Assembly (NCBI RefSeq): GCF_018139645.1
Contig: NZ_JAGSPM010000008.1
Location: 1-64,000, forward strand
Source: Affinundibacterium baiyunense
Lineage (GTDB): Bacteria > Pseudomonadota > Gammaproteobacteria > Burkholderiales > Burkholderiaceae_D
DNA length: 64,000 nucleotides
Direction: 5' to 3'
The notes beneath the pieces are model-generated. The model worked only from the letters and a program-made list of their open reading frames with translations, was not told where the DNA came from and made no database searches. Made by a program: the position numbers and the translations under genes. Below are positions 11,401 to 20,754 of this stretch, one piece after another (the first letter of the stretch is position 1; each line of letters starts with the position of its first letter).

Positions 11401-12656
11401 AACGTGAACGTCATAAAGTACCTTACGGTGCAACCTTGATCGTAAAAGACGGCATGACGATCAAAGCCGGTACAGATTTGGCGACATGGGATCCATTGAC
11501 ACGTCCGATCATTACTGAATACACCGGTCAAGTGAAGTTTGAAAACGTCGAGGAAGGCGTTACTGTTGCTAAACAGGTTGATGATGTGACTGGTTTGTCC
11601 ACATTGGTTGTTATCGATGCGAAACGTCGTGGTTCTGCGGGTGGTAAGAGCTTACGTCCACAAGTTAAATTGTTGAACGAAGCTGGTGAAGAAGTGAAAA
11701 TTTCTGGCACTGAACACGCGGTAACGATTGGTTTCCAAGTTGGTGCTTTGATTACAGTGAAAGACGGTCAACAAGTTCACGTTGGTGAAGTATTGGCGCG
11801 TATCCCAACTGAATCACAAAAAACCCGTGATATTACCGGTGGTCTCCCACGTGTTGCTGAGTTGTTCGAAGCTCGTTCACCAAAAGACGCTGGTATGTTG
11901 GCAGAAGTGACTGGTACGGTTGCGTTTGGTAAAGAAACCAAAGGTAAGCAACGTCTGGAAATCACCGACATGGATGGTCAGAAACACGAGTTCTTGATCA
12001 CCAAAGATAAACAAGTTTTGGTGCATGACGGTCAAGTTGTGAACAAAGGTGAGATGATTGTTGACGGCCCAGCTGATCCACAAGACATCTTGCGCTTGTT
12101 GGGTATCGAAGCGTTGGCACGATACATCGTTGACGAAGTGCAAGACGTTTATCGCTTACAAGGCGTTAAGATCAATGACAAGCACATTGAAGTAATCGTG
12201 CGTCAAATGTTGCGTCGTGTTGTGGTCGTGAATCCAGGTGATACTAACTACATCGTTGGTGAACAAGTTGAACGTTCAGATTTGTTGGGCGAAAACGATC
12301 GCGTAACAGCGGCGAATGGTATTCCAGCAACTTATGAAAATATCTTGTTGGGTATTACAAAAGCTTCCTTGTCGACAGATTCTTTCATCTCTGCCGCTTC
12401 CTTCCAAGAGACCACACGTGTTCTCACCGAAGCAGCGATCATGGGCAAGAAAGATACACTGCGCGGCTTGAAAGAGAACGTCATTGTTGGTCGTTTGATT
12501 CCAGCTGGTACAGGTCTCGCATACCACCGCGCTCGCAAGATGAAAGAATCTTGGGAAGCCGATGAACGTGCAGCCTTGTTAGCCGCTGAAAAAGAAATCT
12601 TTACTCCAGCTGCCGCTGAAGTAGTGGCAAGTGATGTAAATAACGACGAAGCTTAA
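8424..12656 (+). CDS. rpoC: DNA-directed RNA polymerase subunit beta'
   Basis: 1410-residue beta' subunit, which forms the polymerase active site with beta. The first zinc site is seen at about residues 70-88 (CLCG..CEKC), the catalytic magnesium loop [12 protein letters not shown] at about 457-468, and the second zinc site [13 protein letters not shown] near 889. The trigger-loop region [11 protein letters not shown] follows. Start ATG 8424 gives the usual [12 protein letters not shown] beginning; GGAG at 8412-8415 is its ribosome-binding site, and the in-frame GTG at 8415 overlaps that site. A strong terminator follows the stop. Confidence 0.98.
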   Translation: MKALLDLFKQVQPNEQFDAIKIGLASPEKIRSWSYGEVKKPETINYRTFKPERDGLFCAKIFGPIKDYECLCGKYKRLKHRGVICEKCGVEVTLAKVRRERMGHIELASPTAHIWFLKSLPSRLGMVLDMTLRDIERVLYFEAYVVTDPGMTPLKKCQIMSEDDYAAKYEEYGDEFTAFMGAEGIRELLRSIDIDRDAETLRTELKESKSEAKIKKYSKRLKVLEAFQRSGIKPDWMIMEVLPVLPPELRPLVPLDGGRFATSDLNDLYRRVINRNNRLKRLMELRAPEIITRNEKRMLQEAVDSLLDNGRRGKAMTGANKRPLKSLAEMIKGKGGRFRQNLLGKRVDYSGRSVIVVGPQLKLHQCGLPKLMALELFKPFIFNKLELMGLATTIKAAKKLVEIQEPVVWDILEEVIREHPIMLNRAPTLHRLGIQAFEPVLIEGKAIQLHPLVCAAFNADFDGDQMAVHVPLSIEAQMEARTLMLASNNILFPSNGEPSIVPSQDIVLGLYYATREAINGKGEGMMFPDVSEAIRAWDNKEVELATRITVRITEYPKDKATGEFVKTVKRYETTVGRAILSEILPKGLPFSVLNRPLKKKEISKLIDTSFRKCGLRATVVFADQLMQSGFRLATRAGISICIDDMLVPPQKVTLLAAAEHEVKQIEQQYASGLVTAGERYNKVVDIWGKTGDEVGKAMMEQLKVEPVTRRDGTQGTQESFNAIYMMADSGARGSAAQIRQLAGMRGLMAKPDGSIIETPITANFREGLNVLQYFISTHGARKGLADTALKTANSGYLTRRLVDVTQDLVVIEDDCGTSNGSSMKAIVEGGEVNVPLRDLILGRVAANDIVNPETQETLYAAGTLLDEFMVEEIEALGIDEVKVRTPLTCDTRYGLCAMCYGRDLGRGNLVNAGESVGVIAAQSIGEPGTQLTMRTFHIGGAASRAAIASSVEAKSNGTIRFTATMRYVTNGKGDQIVISRSGEVLITDDHGRERERHKVPYGATLIVKDGMTIKAGTDLATWDPLTRPIITEYTGQVKFENVEEGVTVAKQVDDVTGLSTLVVIDAKRRGSAGGKSLRPQVKLLNEAGEEVKISGTEHAVTIGFQVGALITVKDGQQVHVGEVLARIPTESQKTRDITGGLPRVAELFEARSPKDAGMLAEVTGTVAFGKETKGKQRLEITDMDGQKHEFLITKDKQVLVHDGQVVNKGEMIVDGPADPQDILRLLGIEALARYIVDEVQDVYRLQGVKINDKHIEVIVRQMLRRVVVVNPGDTNYIVGEQVERSDLLGENDRVTAANGIPATYENILLGITKASLSTDSFISAASFQETTRVLTEAAIMGKKDTLRGLKENVIVGRLIPAGTGLAYHRARKMKESWEADERAALLAAEKEIFTPAAAEVVASDVNNDEA

Positions 12657-12685
12657 TGTAAATTTTGTGAGTCTGATTTAAGAAG

Positions 12686-12719
12686 ACGGCACCGTAGAGT
12701 TTCTGCGGTGCCGTTTTTG
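12686..12719 (+). terminator. Rho-independent terminator of the rpoBC operon
   Basis: A perfect 9-bp stem ACGGCACCG / CGGTGCCGT (12686-12694 and 12706-12714) is followed by TTTTG. It lies 29 bases after the rpoC stop and before birA, so birA probably has its own promoter. Confidence 0.88.
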
Positions 12720-12778
12720 TTTATCGACTTTTTGTTTGTCGAAGCTCATAGCAGATTTTGTTGAATAGGAAATGAAAA

Positions 12779-13585
12779 GTGTCAGTGCCTAAGCGTTTAG
12801 AATCCAATTTGATCGAGCAAGCTCTATATGAGTTAAATCGCGCAAGCGATTTTCCGCAGATATCGATCGAGGTTGTTGAGGAAACTGGCTCAACCAACGC
12901 AGATTTGATGCAGAGAGTAAAGAGCTTGCTTACGCCAACTTTGCTGGTGGCGAGGCATCAAACCGCAGGGCGAGGTCGAGCAGGACGCACATGGCTATCG
13001 ACACCGGATGGGGTGTTAACTTTTTCACTTGCTTGGGAATTTCCTGCAGGTGCGCAATCAATGATGGGATTGCCCTTGGCAGTAGGGGTTGCGATTGCCG
13101 AGCGGTTACTACAGCTTGGTGTCCCTGTGCAGTTAAAGTGGCCCAATGACATTTTGCGAAATGGGAAAAAATTGGCAGGTATTTTGGTCGAATCTCAAGC
13201 AGGTCAGACGCAAAGTAGTTGGGCGGTGATTGGGATCGGACTTAATTTATCGGTACCAGCCGAATTGGAACGCGAAATCGGCCAGGAAGTGGCGGACGCT
13301 GCATGGTTGGCGCAAATGGATAGAAATCAATTGCTCGCGCAACTGCTGCAAGCATTACAAGTAGCTTTAACTGAATTCTCTTTGCAAGGATTTAGCGCCT
13401 TTGTAGAGCGATGGAATCGTCTGCACGCGCATACGCAACAAACGGTGGTGATTATGGAGCAGGGTGAAGTGCTGCATCAAGGCATAGCACTTGGTGTTGA
13501 TGCTCTCGGTTGTTTGTTGTTGCAGACAGAGCAAGGTGAGCAAAGGATACATTCTGGTGATGTCTCTTTGCGACCTTTGCCGTAA
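12779..13585 (+). CDS. birA: Biotin--[acetyl-CoA-carboxylase] ligase
   Basis: 268-residue enzyme that activates biotin with ATP and attaches it to the carboxyl carrier protein of acetyl-CoA carboxylase. Key motifs are ETGSTNADL (35-43), the adenylate loop GRGRAGR (64-70) and KWPNDI (120-125). The N-terminal helix-turn-helix of E. coli BirA is absent, so this form is a ligase without repressor function. The start is GTG 12779 with AGGA 8 bases upstream; a second GTG two codons later is possible. It is followed 42 bases later by coaX, the usual Burkholderiales pairing. Confidence 0.93.
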   Translation: MSVPKRLESNLIEQALYELNRASDFPQISIEVVEETGSTNADLMQRVKSLLTPTLLVARHQTAGRGRAGRTWLSTPDGVLTFSLAWEFPAGAQSMMGLPLAVGVAIAERLLQLGVPVQLKWPNDILRNGKKLAGILVESQAGQTQSSWAVIGIGLNLSVPAELEREIGQEVADAAWLAQMDRNQLLAQLLQALQVALTEFSLQGFSAFVERWNRLHAHTQQTVVIMEQGEVLHQGIALGVDALGCLLLQTEQGEQRIHSGDVSLRPLP

Positions 13586-13627
13586 AATGATTCATTTGCA
13601 AAATATCGCTGTGATGTAAATTCTAAA

Positions 13628-14443
13628 ATGATAGATAAACCTCCCATGCTATTACTCATTGATGCCGGTAACACGCGCGTGAAGTGGGCATGTATCGCGC
13701 AAGATTTTGGTCAAGATGGATTACATTTTCCGCCAGCATGGGAAGCGACAGGCTCGGTTTCGCATCAGGGTTTTGAACAGTTCAGTCAAGCGATTGCACA
13801 ATTTTCTATTGTTAGTTGTTTGATCTCAAATGTGGCGGGCGAGAGCTTGCAATCTGAGATCGAGCAACGCTTGCAAGTTTTGTTTCCGAGTTTGCCAATT
13901 CGACGTTTCCGCTCTCAAGCAATATGCGCAGGAGTACGCAATCATTATCTTGAACCGACTAAGTTAGGTTCAGATCGATTCGCATCAATGATCGCCGCAC
14001 ATACGCAATTTTGCGGTCAAGATTTGATCGTGGCAACGTGCGGTACTGCCACTACGATCGATGCGATCACCGCTAGTGGTGATTTTTTAGGTGGCATGAT
14101 TTTGCCGGGCTTGCAGTTAATGGCTAGTTCGCTCGCTAAAAATACTGCGCAATTACCACAAATCGCCCAGCACACGGATATGCCAAGCTTATTTGCGACC
14201 CAAACCGATCAGGCGATCGCAAGTGGTTGTGTGCATGCGCAAATTGGTGCGATTTTATCTGCGGTAGCACGCTTCACTGAACAGTATCAACGTCAACCAC
14301 AATTGTTGATTTCAGGTGGCGCTGCGCCTTACCTTCTTCCGCAATTGCGCCATGTGAAGAATTTACACTGGCAGCACGTAGAAAATCTAGTACTGACTGG
14401 TTTATGGATTGCCAGCCAAGCTGAGACAACCATTCATTCCTGA
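13628..14443 (+). CDS. coaX: Type III pantothenate kinase
   Basis: First step of coenzyme A synthesis: phosphorylates pantothenate. The 271-residue protein has the ASKHA-fold motifs of the CoaX family: LLIDAGNTRVKW near the N terminus (phosphate loop), GSDRFASMIAAH in the middle, CGTATTIDAI and GGMILPGLQLM. ATG 13646 (six codons later) would also work and leaves a start closer to the conserved core. It lies between birA and the SPOR protein, with short gaps suggesting one transcript. Confidence 0.94.
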   Translation: MIDKPPMLLLIDAGNTRVKWACIAQDFGQDGLHFPPAWEATGSVSHQGFEQFSQAIAQFSIVSCLISNVAGESLQSEIEQRLQVLFPSLPIRRFRSQAICAGVRNHYLEPTKLGSDRFASMIAAHTQFCGQDLIVATCGTATTIDAITASGDFLGGMILPGLQLMASSLAKNTAQLPQIAQHTDMPSLFATQTDQAIASGCVHAQIGAILSAVARFTEQYQRQPQLLISGGAAPYLLPQLRHVKNLHWQHVENLVLTGLWIASQAETTIHS

Positions 14444-14476
14444 TCCTCCCGATATTCCTGATAGAGACTTTCGATT

Positions 14477-15148
14477 ATGTTGCGATTTTTTTTCTGGGCA
14501 CTATTAATCATTAACGCAATTTTGCTATCGTTCAATTTTGGCTTGTTCGATAGTATGTTTGAAAATACACGCGAGCCTTTGCGAATGAAGGCAGAGAAGA
14601 ATCCTGACAAAATCAAATTATTAAACGCGAATGAAGCACAGGATTTGATTGATGCGCAAACCAAGAAAGCGGAACCAATTTTAGCTTGCCTTGAAGTCTC
14701 TGGATTTACTGCTGCAGAGGGTAAAAGTTTTGATGAGAAATTGAAACCCTTAGCTTTGGCTGAGCGTTTAACCCGCACCGAGTTGGCTGAGGTTGCTACA
14801 AACATGGTGTACTTGCCTTCCTTGGGCAGTAAAGACGCAGCAGAAAAAAAAGCAGCACAACTTCGTAAGCTCGGTGTGACCGAATTCTATATCGTGCAGG
14901 ATCAGACTCCTTTGCGTTGGGGCATTTCACTTGGTGTGTTTAAAACACCTGAAGCGGCAAAAACACATCTGGCAAATCTGGCAAAAAAAGGTTTGAAAGA
15001 AGCCAAACTAGCACCACGTAGCGTCAGCGCAGCGAAGATCAATTATCGTCTCGAAAATCTGAACGAAGAAGAGAAGCAAGCCATCATTCAGATTAAATCT
15101 GCGTTTCCACAAATTCAAAGTCAAGCATGCAAAAGCAGTAGTGAGTAG
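14477..15148 (+). CDS. Membrane-anchored SPOR-domain protein
   Basis: 223 residues. One transmembrane segment lies at residues 2-24 (RFFFWALLIINAILLSFNFG), followed by a Lys/Glu-rich linker. A SPOR-like domain lies at about 110-185 (YLPSLGSKDAAEKKAAQL..FYIVQDQTPLRWGISLGVFKT). SPOR domains bind denuded septal peptidoglycan, so a role at the division site is a family-based inference. The gene follows coaX by 33 bases, an arrangement I recall from other Burkholderiales. The specific function is unknown. Confidence 0.82.
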   Translation: MLRFFFWALLIINAILLSFNFGLFDSMFENTREPLRMKAEKNPDKIKLLNANEAQDLIDAQTKKAEPILACLEVSGFTAAEGKSFDEKLKPLALAERLTRTELAEVATNMVYLPSLGSKDAAEKKAAQLRKLGVTEFYIVQDQTPLRWGISLGVFKTPEAAKTHLANLAKKGLKEAKLAPRSVSAAKINYRLENLNEEEKQAIIQIKSAFPQIQSQACKSSSE

Positions 15149-15199
15149 TCTGAATCTGTATTTTGCCTCGTTTTCACTGTTAACTTATTCTTCAAGATC

Positions 15200-16012
15200 A
15201 TGATGTCCGCCGCATTTCATTTCAAACAGGGAACGGTTCCATTATTGGTTTCTATGCCGCACGTCGGCACCGAGATTCCAGAATCTGTATTAGCCCAACT
15301 TCATCCAATCGCGCAACAGAAGACCGATACCGATTGGCATTTACCCTTGCTGTACAACATGCTCGATGAACTTGGCGCATCGACTATTCAGGCCAAGTAT
15401 TCACGTTATGTGATTGATTTAAACCGCCCCTCGGATGATATGAATCTGTATCCGGGACAAGATACGACGGGTCTTTGTCCGGTTGATACTTTCGCTAAAG
15501 AGCCGTTATACCGCAATGGTGTCGGCCCCGATGCGGCAGAGGTGCAAGAGCGTATTCAACGATATTGGCAGCCGTATCACCATCAATTGCAAACCGAACT
15601 CGCGCGTTTGCGTGAATTGCATGGCGCTGTGATTTTATGGGATGCACATTCTATTGCCTCTCAAGTGCCGAGATTTTTTGCAGGGAAATTACCTGATTTA
15701 AATTTTGGTACGGCCGATCAAAAATCATGTGATATCGGCTTGCAGCAAGCCTTGGCGGACTTGATGCAGCAAACAGTTACTCCGTATTCGTATGTATTTA
15801 ATGGACGTTTTAAAGGTGGTCATATAACGCGCCATTACGGACAACCTGAGCAAGGTATTCATGCGGTGCAATTGGAGATGAGTCAATGCTTGTACATGAA
15901 TGAGACGATGCCATACGAATATCGTGCTGATTTGGCACAGCAAGTTCAGCCTTTGCTCAGAAAATTATTAGCAGCTTGCCTGACGTGGGCACAGCGGACG
16001 ACAGGACGGTAA
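15200..16012 (+). CDS. hutG: N-formylglutamate deformylase
   Basis: Hydrolyses N-formyl-L-glutamate to glutamate and formate, the last step of the five-step histidine degradation pathway. The 270-residue protein has the family signatures VSMPHVGTEIP, DLNRPSDD, LYPGQDTTGLCP, ILWDAHSI and a C-terminal HYGQPEQGIHAVQLEMSQ, with His, Asp and Glu residues for metal binding. Either of two adjacent ATG codons (15200, 15203) may start it. hutF follows after only 4 bases, so they share a transcript. hutH, hutU and hutI are not in the window. Confidence 0.93.
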   Translation: MMSAAFHFKQGTVPLLVSMPHVGTEIPESVLAQLHPIAQQKTDTDWHLPLLYNMLDELGASTIQAKYSRYVIDLNRPSDDMNLYPGQDTTGLCPVDTFAKEPLYRNGVGPDAAEVQERIQRYWQPYHHQLQTELARLRELHGAVILWDAHSIASQVPRFFAGKLPDLNFGTADQKSCDIGLQQALADLMQQTVTPYSYVFNGRFKGGHITRHYGQPEQGIHAVQLEMSQCLYMNETMPYEYRADLAQQVQPLLRKLLAACLTWAQRTTGR

Positions 16013-16016
16013 GATC

Positions 16017-17381
16017 ATGGTACAAACTTTATTTGCCAAGCAGGCTTTGTTGCCGTCCGGTTGGACCAGTGATGTACGTTTGCATTGGAACGACGATGGT
16101 AATTTATCGCAGATTGAAACTGCAGTAACAGCAGATCCGTACGAGCGCCAGTGTGGCTATGTTTCGCCTGGTATGACGAATCTTCATTCGCACGCGTTTC
16201 AAAGAGCGATGGCAGGAATGACGGAAGTGGCTGGTGAAGGACCCGATAGTTTTTGGACTTGGCGTGATCTCATGTATCGCTACGCGCTAGCGATCTCGCC
16301 AGAGCAAATGCAGGCGATCGCTGCGCAGTTATATTCAGAATGTTTACGTCATGGATATACCTCGGTGTGCGAGTTCCATTACGTGCATCGCGCACCTAAT
16401 GGCGAGTTTTATAGCGATATCGCAGAGACTGCGCGTCAAGTAATTGCAGGTGCGCAGCAAACTGGTATAGGCATTACGATGCTGCCTGTTCTATACAGTT
16501 ATGCCGATTTCAAGCAACTCCCTTTGCGCGAAGATCAACGACGTTTCAATACCAATGTCGAGCAAATTTTGCGCATCATCGAATCGCTAGAAAATCAGCG
16601 CAATGCGCAAACTGAGGTTGGCGTTGCACCACATTCTTTGCGTGCCGCCAGTACGGATCAAATTCGCGACGTCGTGGCGGGCTTGGCTGTAGATCGGCCG
16701 ATTCATATTCATATCGCTGAGCAGATGCGCGAAGTCAATGCCTGCTTAGCCGCGACCGGTAAGCGCCCCGTGGAATTATTGTTTGATACGCAAACCGTTG
16801 ATGCGCGCTGGTGTTTAGTGCATGCCACGCATTTGAATGCACATGAGGTAGCGAACATGGCTGCCAGTCAATCTGTTGCTGGTATTTGTACTTCAACTGA
16901 GGGGAATTTAGGCGATGGATTTTTTGAATTGCCAGACTACATTGCAGCGCAAGGACGTTTTGGTATTGGTACAGACAGTCACGCGTCGCAAAGCGTGGTC
17001 GAAGAAATTCGTTGGCTTGAGTATGGCCAACGATTGAAAATGCAAGGACGTAATATCGCAAGCGTTAAAGGTCAAAGACGCGTTGCTGATTTTTTGTGGC
17101 AGCAATGTTTGCTTGGTGGTGCGCAAGCTTCTGGGCGTGCAGTAGGTGCGCTAGAAGTGGGTAAACGTGCTGACATGATTATTTTTGATGATCAACATCC
17201 GAATTTGCAATGTAGTTCGGTGGACGATGTTTTGAGTAGCGTCGTATTTACGGGCAATGACAATTTGATTCGCGACGTTTTTGTTGGAGGACAATGCGTA
17301 GTAGAAAATGGCAAGCATCGAAATCAAGCCGAAATCAACGCAAACTACATCGCCTGCATGAAACAATTGCGACAGCTATAA
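16017..17381 (+). CDS. hutF: Formimidoylglutamate deiminase
   Basis: Converts N-formimino-glutamate to N-formyl-glutamate and ammonia, supplying the substrate of HutG. The 454-residue amidohydrolase shows NLHSHAFQRAMAGM (metal-binding HxH), the GVAPHSLRA segment, HIHIAEQ, LVHATHL and GTDSHAS, all characteristic of HutF. With hutG it marks the Pseudomonas-type histidine route through formylglutamate. No hut regulator is adjacent; a terminator appears only after the next gene, so the DUF885 gene 45 bases downstream may be co-transcribed. Confidence 0.94.
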   Translation: MVQTLFAKQALLPSGWTSDVRLHWNDDGNLSQIETAVTADPYERQCGYVSPGMTNLHSHAFQRAMAGMTEVAGEGPDSFWTWRDLMYRYALAISPEQMQAIAAQLYSECLRHGYTSVCEFHYVHRAPNGEFYSDIAETARQVIAGAQQTGIGITMLPVLYSYADFKQLPLREDQRRFNTNVEQILRIIESLENQRNAQTEVGVAPHSLRAASTDQIRDVVAGLAVDRPIHIHIAEQMREVNACLAATGKRPVELLFDTQTVDARWCLVHATHLNAHEVANMAASQSVAGICTSTEGNLGDGFFELPDYIAAQGRFGIGTDSHASQSVVEEIRWLEYGQRLKMQGRNIASVKGQRRVADFLWQQCLLGGAQASGRAVGALEVGKRADMIIFDDQHPNLQCSSVDDVLSSVVFTGNDNLIRDVFVGGQCVVENGKHRNQAEINANYIACMKQLRQL

Positions 17382-17426
17382 AAAGATGTTTGGTCCGAAG
17401 TGACCTAAAAATGAAATGGAGACATA

Positions 17427-19391
17427 GTGAAAACGCTTACCTCAACACTAGCAATAGTGGACGCAACTAAGAACGTAAATAAGAACGCAAATAACAATCC
17501 AACTAAGAACGTAAATAAGAACGCAAATAACAATCCAACTAAGAATGTAGCAATGCAGTTTATAACTAAACTTGGCATGGCTTTGCTTAGTGCTGGTTTA
17601 ATTAGCACACCAGTATTTGCAGGAACGATGTCAGAAGGCTCGCTTGTTACTGCGCCAGTGAGTGTGCCTTCTAATGCTTTGAGTAGCGCCACTTCGACCT
17701 CCTTAGAGGCGCGTTTGCGCCAGTTAGATAGCTTGCTGGAAGAGCAATGGGAGTATGGTTTAAGAACCAATCCTGAATATGCTTCGATGTTGGGCGATAA
17801 GCGTTTTAATGATCAATTGCGTGACTTCTCACAGGCTGCGATTGACGCGAATCTGAAAAAGAGTCGAGAATTTTTACGTCGCTTTCAAGCGATCGACGCT
17901 ACAGGATTCGATGTTCAGCAAAAGTTAAATAAAGATCTCATGGTGCGTCAATTGCAAGAAGAGTTAGCAGCTGCACGTTTTACACCTTGGCAGATGCCAG
18001 TATTGCAGAATTCTGGTTTGCATTTAGATACGCCTGAGCTAGTGTCGATGTTGAGTTTTGCTAGCGTTAAAGATTATGAGGACTACATCGCACGCTTAAA
18101 TAAGCTGCCAACATTGTTTGAACAAACGATTTTGCAAATGCGTAAAGGCGTAAAAAATAAACTAATGCCGCCACAATTTTTGTTGCCCAAGATCGCGCGT
18201 CAGTGTGAGGATATTGTGGCAATGAGTATGGAGACATCACCGTTCGCAAAACCGATCATGCAGTTTCCTGCAACATTTTCTGATGCGGACAAGCAAAGAC
18301 TTAAAGCGGAAGTGTTAGCAGCAATCCAAAATAAGCTGATTCCTGCGTATAAAAACTTTGCTGACTTTGTGCGTAGCGACTATGCGCCGCATGGACGTCA
18401 GCATGTTGGTTTGTGGTCTTTGCCGAATGGTGCGGCGCGTTATCAATTGCAAGTGAAGACGCAAACCACGACGAATAAAACACCTGAGCAAATTCATCAA
18501 ATTGGTTTGCGTGAAGTTGCTCGTATCGAAGCAGAGATGTTAGCCGTCGCCAAGAAATTAGGATTTGCCGATTTAAAAACCTTCAATGCTGCGATGGAAA
18601 AAAATCCTGACTTGCATCCAAAGTCACGTCAGGAAATTCTTGATCTGTACGGCAAATATACCGATCAAATGTATGCAAAAATTCCTGAGCTATTTGGTCG
18701 TTTACCAAAAGCCAAGGTCAAGATCATGGCGGTAGAAGAGTTCCGCGAGAAGGAAGCGGCTGGTGCTTCGTATAACCCCGGCGCTGCAGATGGTTCGCGT
18801 CCTGGGCATGTCATGGTTAACACCGGTGATTTTGCCAATCGCATGACTTTGTCGATTGAGACCACCGCATTGCATGAAGGTGTGCCTGGACATCATATGC
18901 AAATCGCCATCGCACAAGAGCTAGAAGGTCTGCCAGCTTATCGGCAACAAGGCGGCAATAATGCCTATGTTGAAGGTTGGGCTTTGTATTCTGAACGACT
19001 TGGACGTGAGCTGGGATTCTTTCAAGATCCGTATAGTTTCTATGGTCATTTGCAAGATGAGATGTTGCGGGCGATTCGTTTAGTGGTCGATACCGGCTTA
19101 CATTATAAAAAATGGGATAGACAACAGGTAGTCGACTTTTTCCGCAATCATTCGGGTATTGAAGAGGTTGAAATTCAGAGTGAAACAGATCGTTATATCG
19201 CTTGGCCTGGTCAGGCTTTGGGTTATAAGATAGGCCAATTAAAAATCCTAGAATTGCGCGATTATGCGAGTAAGACCCTAGGCAGCAAGTTCAGCTTAAA
19301 AGAATTTCATGACGAAATTTTGGGTGCTGGTGCTTTACCTTTAGATGTGCTTGAGGCGAGGATTAAAGCTTGGGTTGCAAAAAAATCTTGA
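17427..19391 (+). CDS. Secreted DUF885 family metallopeptidase-like protein
   Basis: 654 residues from GTG 17427 (GGAGA five bases upstream). DUF885 proteins are zinc-peptidase-like; the predicted site HEGVPGHHMQ (about residues 482-491) and the downstream YVEGWALYSERLG are clearly present. A signal peptide reads MQFITKLGMALLSAGLISTP..FAG, but begins 42 codons in, at ATG 17553. The 42 preceding residues are an odd Asn/Lys-rich repeat. Either the protein has an unusually long N-region or translation starts at 17553, which lacks a clear Shine-Dalgarno sequence. It is probably exported to the periplasm; the substrate is unknown. Confidence 0.88.
   Translation: MKTLTSTLAIVDATKNVNKNANNNPTKNVNKNANNNPTKNVAMQFITKLGMALLSAGLISTPVFAGTMSEGSLVTAPVSVPSNALSSATSTSLEARLRQLDSLLEEQWEYGLRTNPEYASMLGDKRFNDQLRDFSQAAIDANLKKSREFLRRFQAIDATGFDVQQKLNKDLMVRQLQEELAAARFTPWQMPVLQNSGLHLDTPELVSMLSFASVKDYEDYIARLNKLPTLFEQTILQMRKGVKNKLMPPQFLLPKIARQCEDIVAMSMETSPFAKPIMQFPATFSDADKQRLKAEVLAAIQNKLIPAYKNFADFVRSDYAPHGRQHVGLWSLPNGAARYQLQVKTQTTTNKTPEQIHQIGLREVARIEAEMLAVAKKLGFADLKTFNAAMEKNPDLHPKSRQEILDLYGKYTDQMYAKIPELFGRLPKAKVKIMAVEEFREKEAAGASYNPGAADGSRPGHVMVNTGDFANRMTLSIETTALHEGVPGHHMQIAIAQELEGLPAYRQQGGNNAYVEGWALYSERLGRELGFFQDPYSFYGHLQDEMLRAIRLVVDTGLHYKKWDRQQVVDFFRNHSGIEEVEIQSETDRYIAWPGQALGYKIGQLKILELRDYASKTLGSKFSLKEFHDEILGAGALPLDVLEARIKAWVAKKS
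17469..17540 (+). repeat. Two perfect 36-bp tandem copies made of 12-bp subunits
   Basis: The 36-base unit (17469-17504) is repeated exactly at 17505-17540, and a partial third copy follows. Each unit is itself three related 12-mers, AAGAACGTAAAT, AAGAACGCAAAT and AACAATCCAACT. In the DUF885 frame this encodes KNVN-KNAN-NNPT twice. Being a multiple of 3 it keeps frame when copy number changes. Confidence 0.95.
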
Positions 19392-19521
19392 TAGCCTGAT
19401 TAGTTGTGATTGCTAGTGATTAGTTGTGATCCGTTGTGAAGAGGAATGATGAAGACTGATCACGAGATGAAGTTAATTGAATTGCATTTCTGTAGTACTA
19501 GAAGTGAATAAAATTCGCAGA

Positions 19522-19558
19522 ACGGACGATGAAATTTGTGGTTTTATCGTCCGTTTTT
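19522..19558 (+). terminator. Terminator after the DUF885 gene
   Basis: A 13-bp stem with one G-T pair, ACGGACGATGAAA / TTTTATCGTCCGT, is followed by TTTTTG. It lies 130 bases after the stop. The intervening stretch contains short repeats of TTAGTTGTGAT of no evident function. Confidence 0.85.
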
Positions 19559-19647
19559 GTTTTTTCTAGGGGAAATAAATTTCTCAATGATGAACGCGCG
19601 AGTAGAATCAAACGCCAGTAGTCCTTTTTGCATAACAAGGAGGCGGT

Positions 19648-19923
19648 ATGAGTGGATTTGCAATGCCAGTGTATATGTTGGAATTTACGCCCAAGACCAT
19701 CGCCTCATTGCTATCGCAGGCAGCGATCGAAGGAACCGTGGTTAATCTCGATGTTTATGCGAGAAACGATCTGGCAATCAAACTCGAAGCTAGCGGCCAG
19801 CGGTTGAAAGCCACTCCAGAGTTATTTCGAATTACCACTGTGCGTGATGGTGTGACTAATGAACACGACTGGAACTTCACGATATTGCGTGAGTCTGCAG
19901 ATCGCAGCCGTAAGAAAAAATAG
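19648..19923 (+). CDS. Small conserved-looking hypothetical protein
   Basis: 91 residues, beginning SGFAMPVYMLEFTPKTIASL and ending in a basic ADRSRKKK tail. I do not recognise a family. It is probably a real gene because a near-perfect ribosome-binding site AAGGAGG (19637-19643) lies 4 bases before the ATG and composition matches the neighbours. It has no signal peptide or membrane span. Its stop codon abuts the stop of the DUF882 gene on the other strand with no gap. Confidence 0.7.
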   Translation: MSGFAMPVYMLEFTPKTIASLLSQAAIEGTVVNLDVYARNDLAIKLEASGQRLKATPELFRITTVRDGVTNEHDWNFTILRESADRSRKKK

Positions 19924-20568
19924 CTATCCCTTCCAGCTTCTTTGTAATCCAGTATCTGTGTGTATCCAACCACCGCGGCTGCTAGCACGGAAATAAAATC
20001 CTACGCCGCCTTGCTTAAAGCTTTGAATGAGCTCGCCCAAGACTTCTTCATGCAGATCACCGATGCGAATATCGGCAGCCCGGCCTTCTAGATGCAAAGA
20101 TTTTCTTGCTGCAGGAATTCCATCTTCACGCAATCTTTGATTTGACTCCGGAGTTCGATAAGCCGACAACACTTCTAAAGGCTTCGTCATCCCGAAACGC
20201 GCGATGAAAGCTTGAGTTGCCCATAAAGTTTCTAATAGTTTGGGATCAATACGCGCAGTTTTCTTGCCATGCACATCGCGCAAAATATGACAGAACTGTT
20301 CATAAGCTGAATCGATTACTTCACCATCTTTCCAATATAACAGCTTCAGTCGTTCGCCACTCGCCGGACGAATTAAATCTAAAGTCCGCGGCTTGAGCCA
20401 AAATTCAAGGTCGAGTACTTGCGCATCAAATAAATCAGGAGGCGGTGTTAGTTTGCTGGTTTTGTTATCAGCATCTTGTGCTTGGCTGAGCAAAGGTCGG
20501 CTACCGATCACAAGTCCAGTAGCGGTTAGCAACAAGGATTTTTTTAAGAACTGGCGACGATTTTGCAT
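19924..20568 (-). CDS. DUF882 / YcbK-type murein endopeptidase, probably Tat-exported
   Basis: 214 residues. The N terminus NRRQFLKKSLLL resembles a twin-arginine signal and is followed by a hydrophobic segment. The C-terminal half holds the M15-like zinc-peptidase motifs of the DUF882 (MepK/YcbK) family: LSAYRTPESN, SLHLEGRAADIRI (metal His and Asp) and GGWIHTDTG (metal His). The E. coli relative cleaves meso-diaminopimelate crosslinks of peptidoglycan; the same activity is inferred here. The gene is convergent with, and directly abuts, the small gene upstream. Confidence 0.87.
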   Translation of the reverse strand: MQNRRQFLKKSLLLTATGLVIGSRPLLSQAQDADNKTSKLTPPPDLFDAQVLDLEFWLKPRTLDLIRPASGERLKLLYWKDGEVIDSAYEQFCHILRDVHGKKTARIDPKLLETLWATQAFIARFGMTKPLEVLSAYRTPESNQRLREDGIPAARKSLHLEGRAADIRIGDLHEEVLGELIQSFKQGGVGFYFRASSRGGWIHTDTGLQRSWKG

Positions 20569-20754
20569 GGTGATGGCATCAAAAAATTCAGATGAGAAAT
20601 TCTAACGGCTTAAGAAGGTTTTGCGTACTTTATAGTTTCATTTCTTTTTACTATTTGTCCCGGTAGATGCAAGGTGGTATTGGCTAGTTACCCTATAATG
20701 CATGTTTTGCTGTGCCATCTGCTTTATTTGCTCCTCTATATTTTTGATTGCATT

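Noticed and set aside
17469..17540. CRISPR-like direct repeats
   Set aside because: The 36-bp copies are directly adjacent with no spacer and are in frame with a gene; a coding minisatellite.
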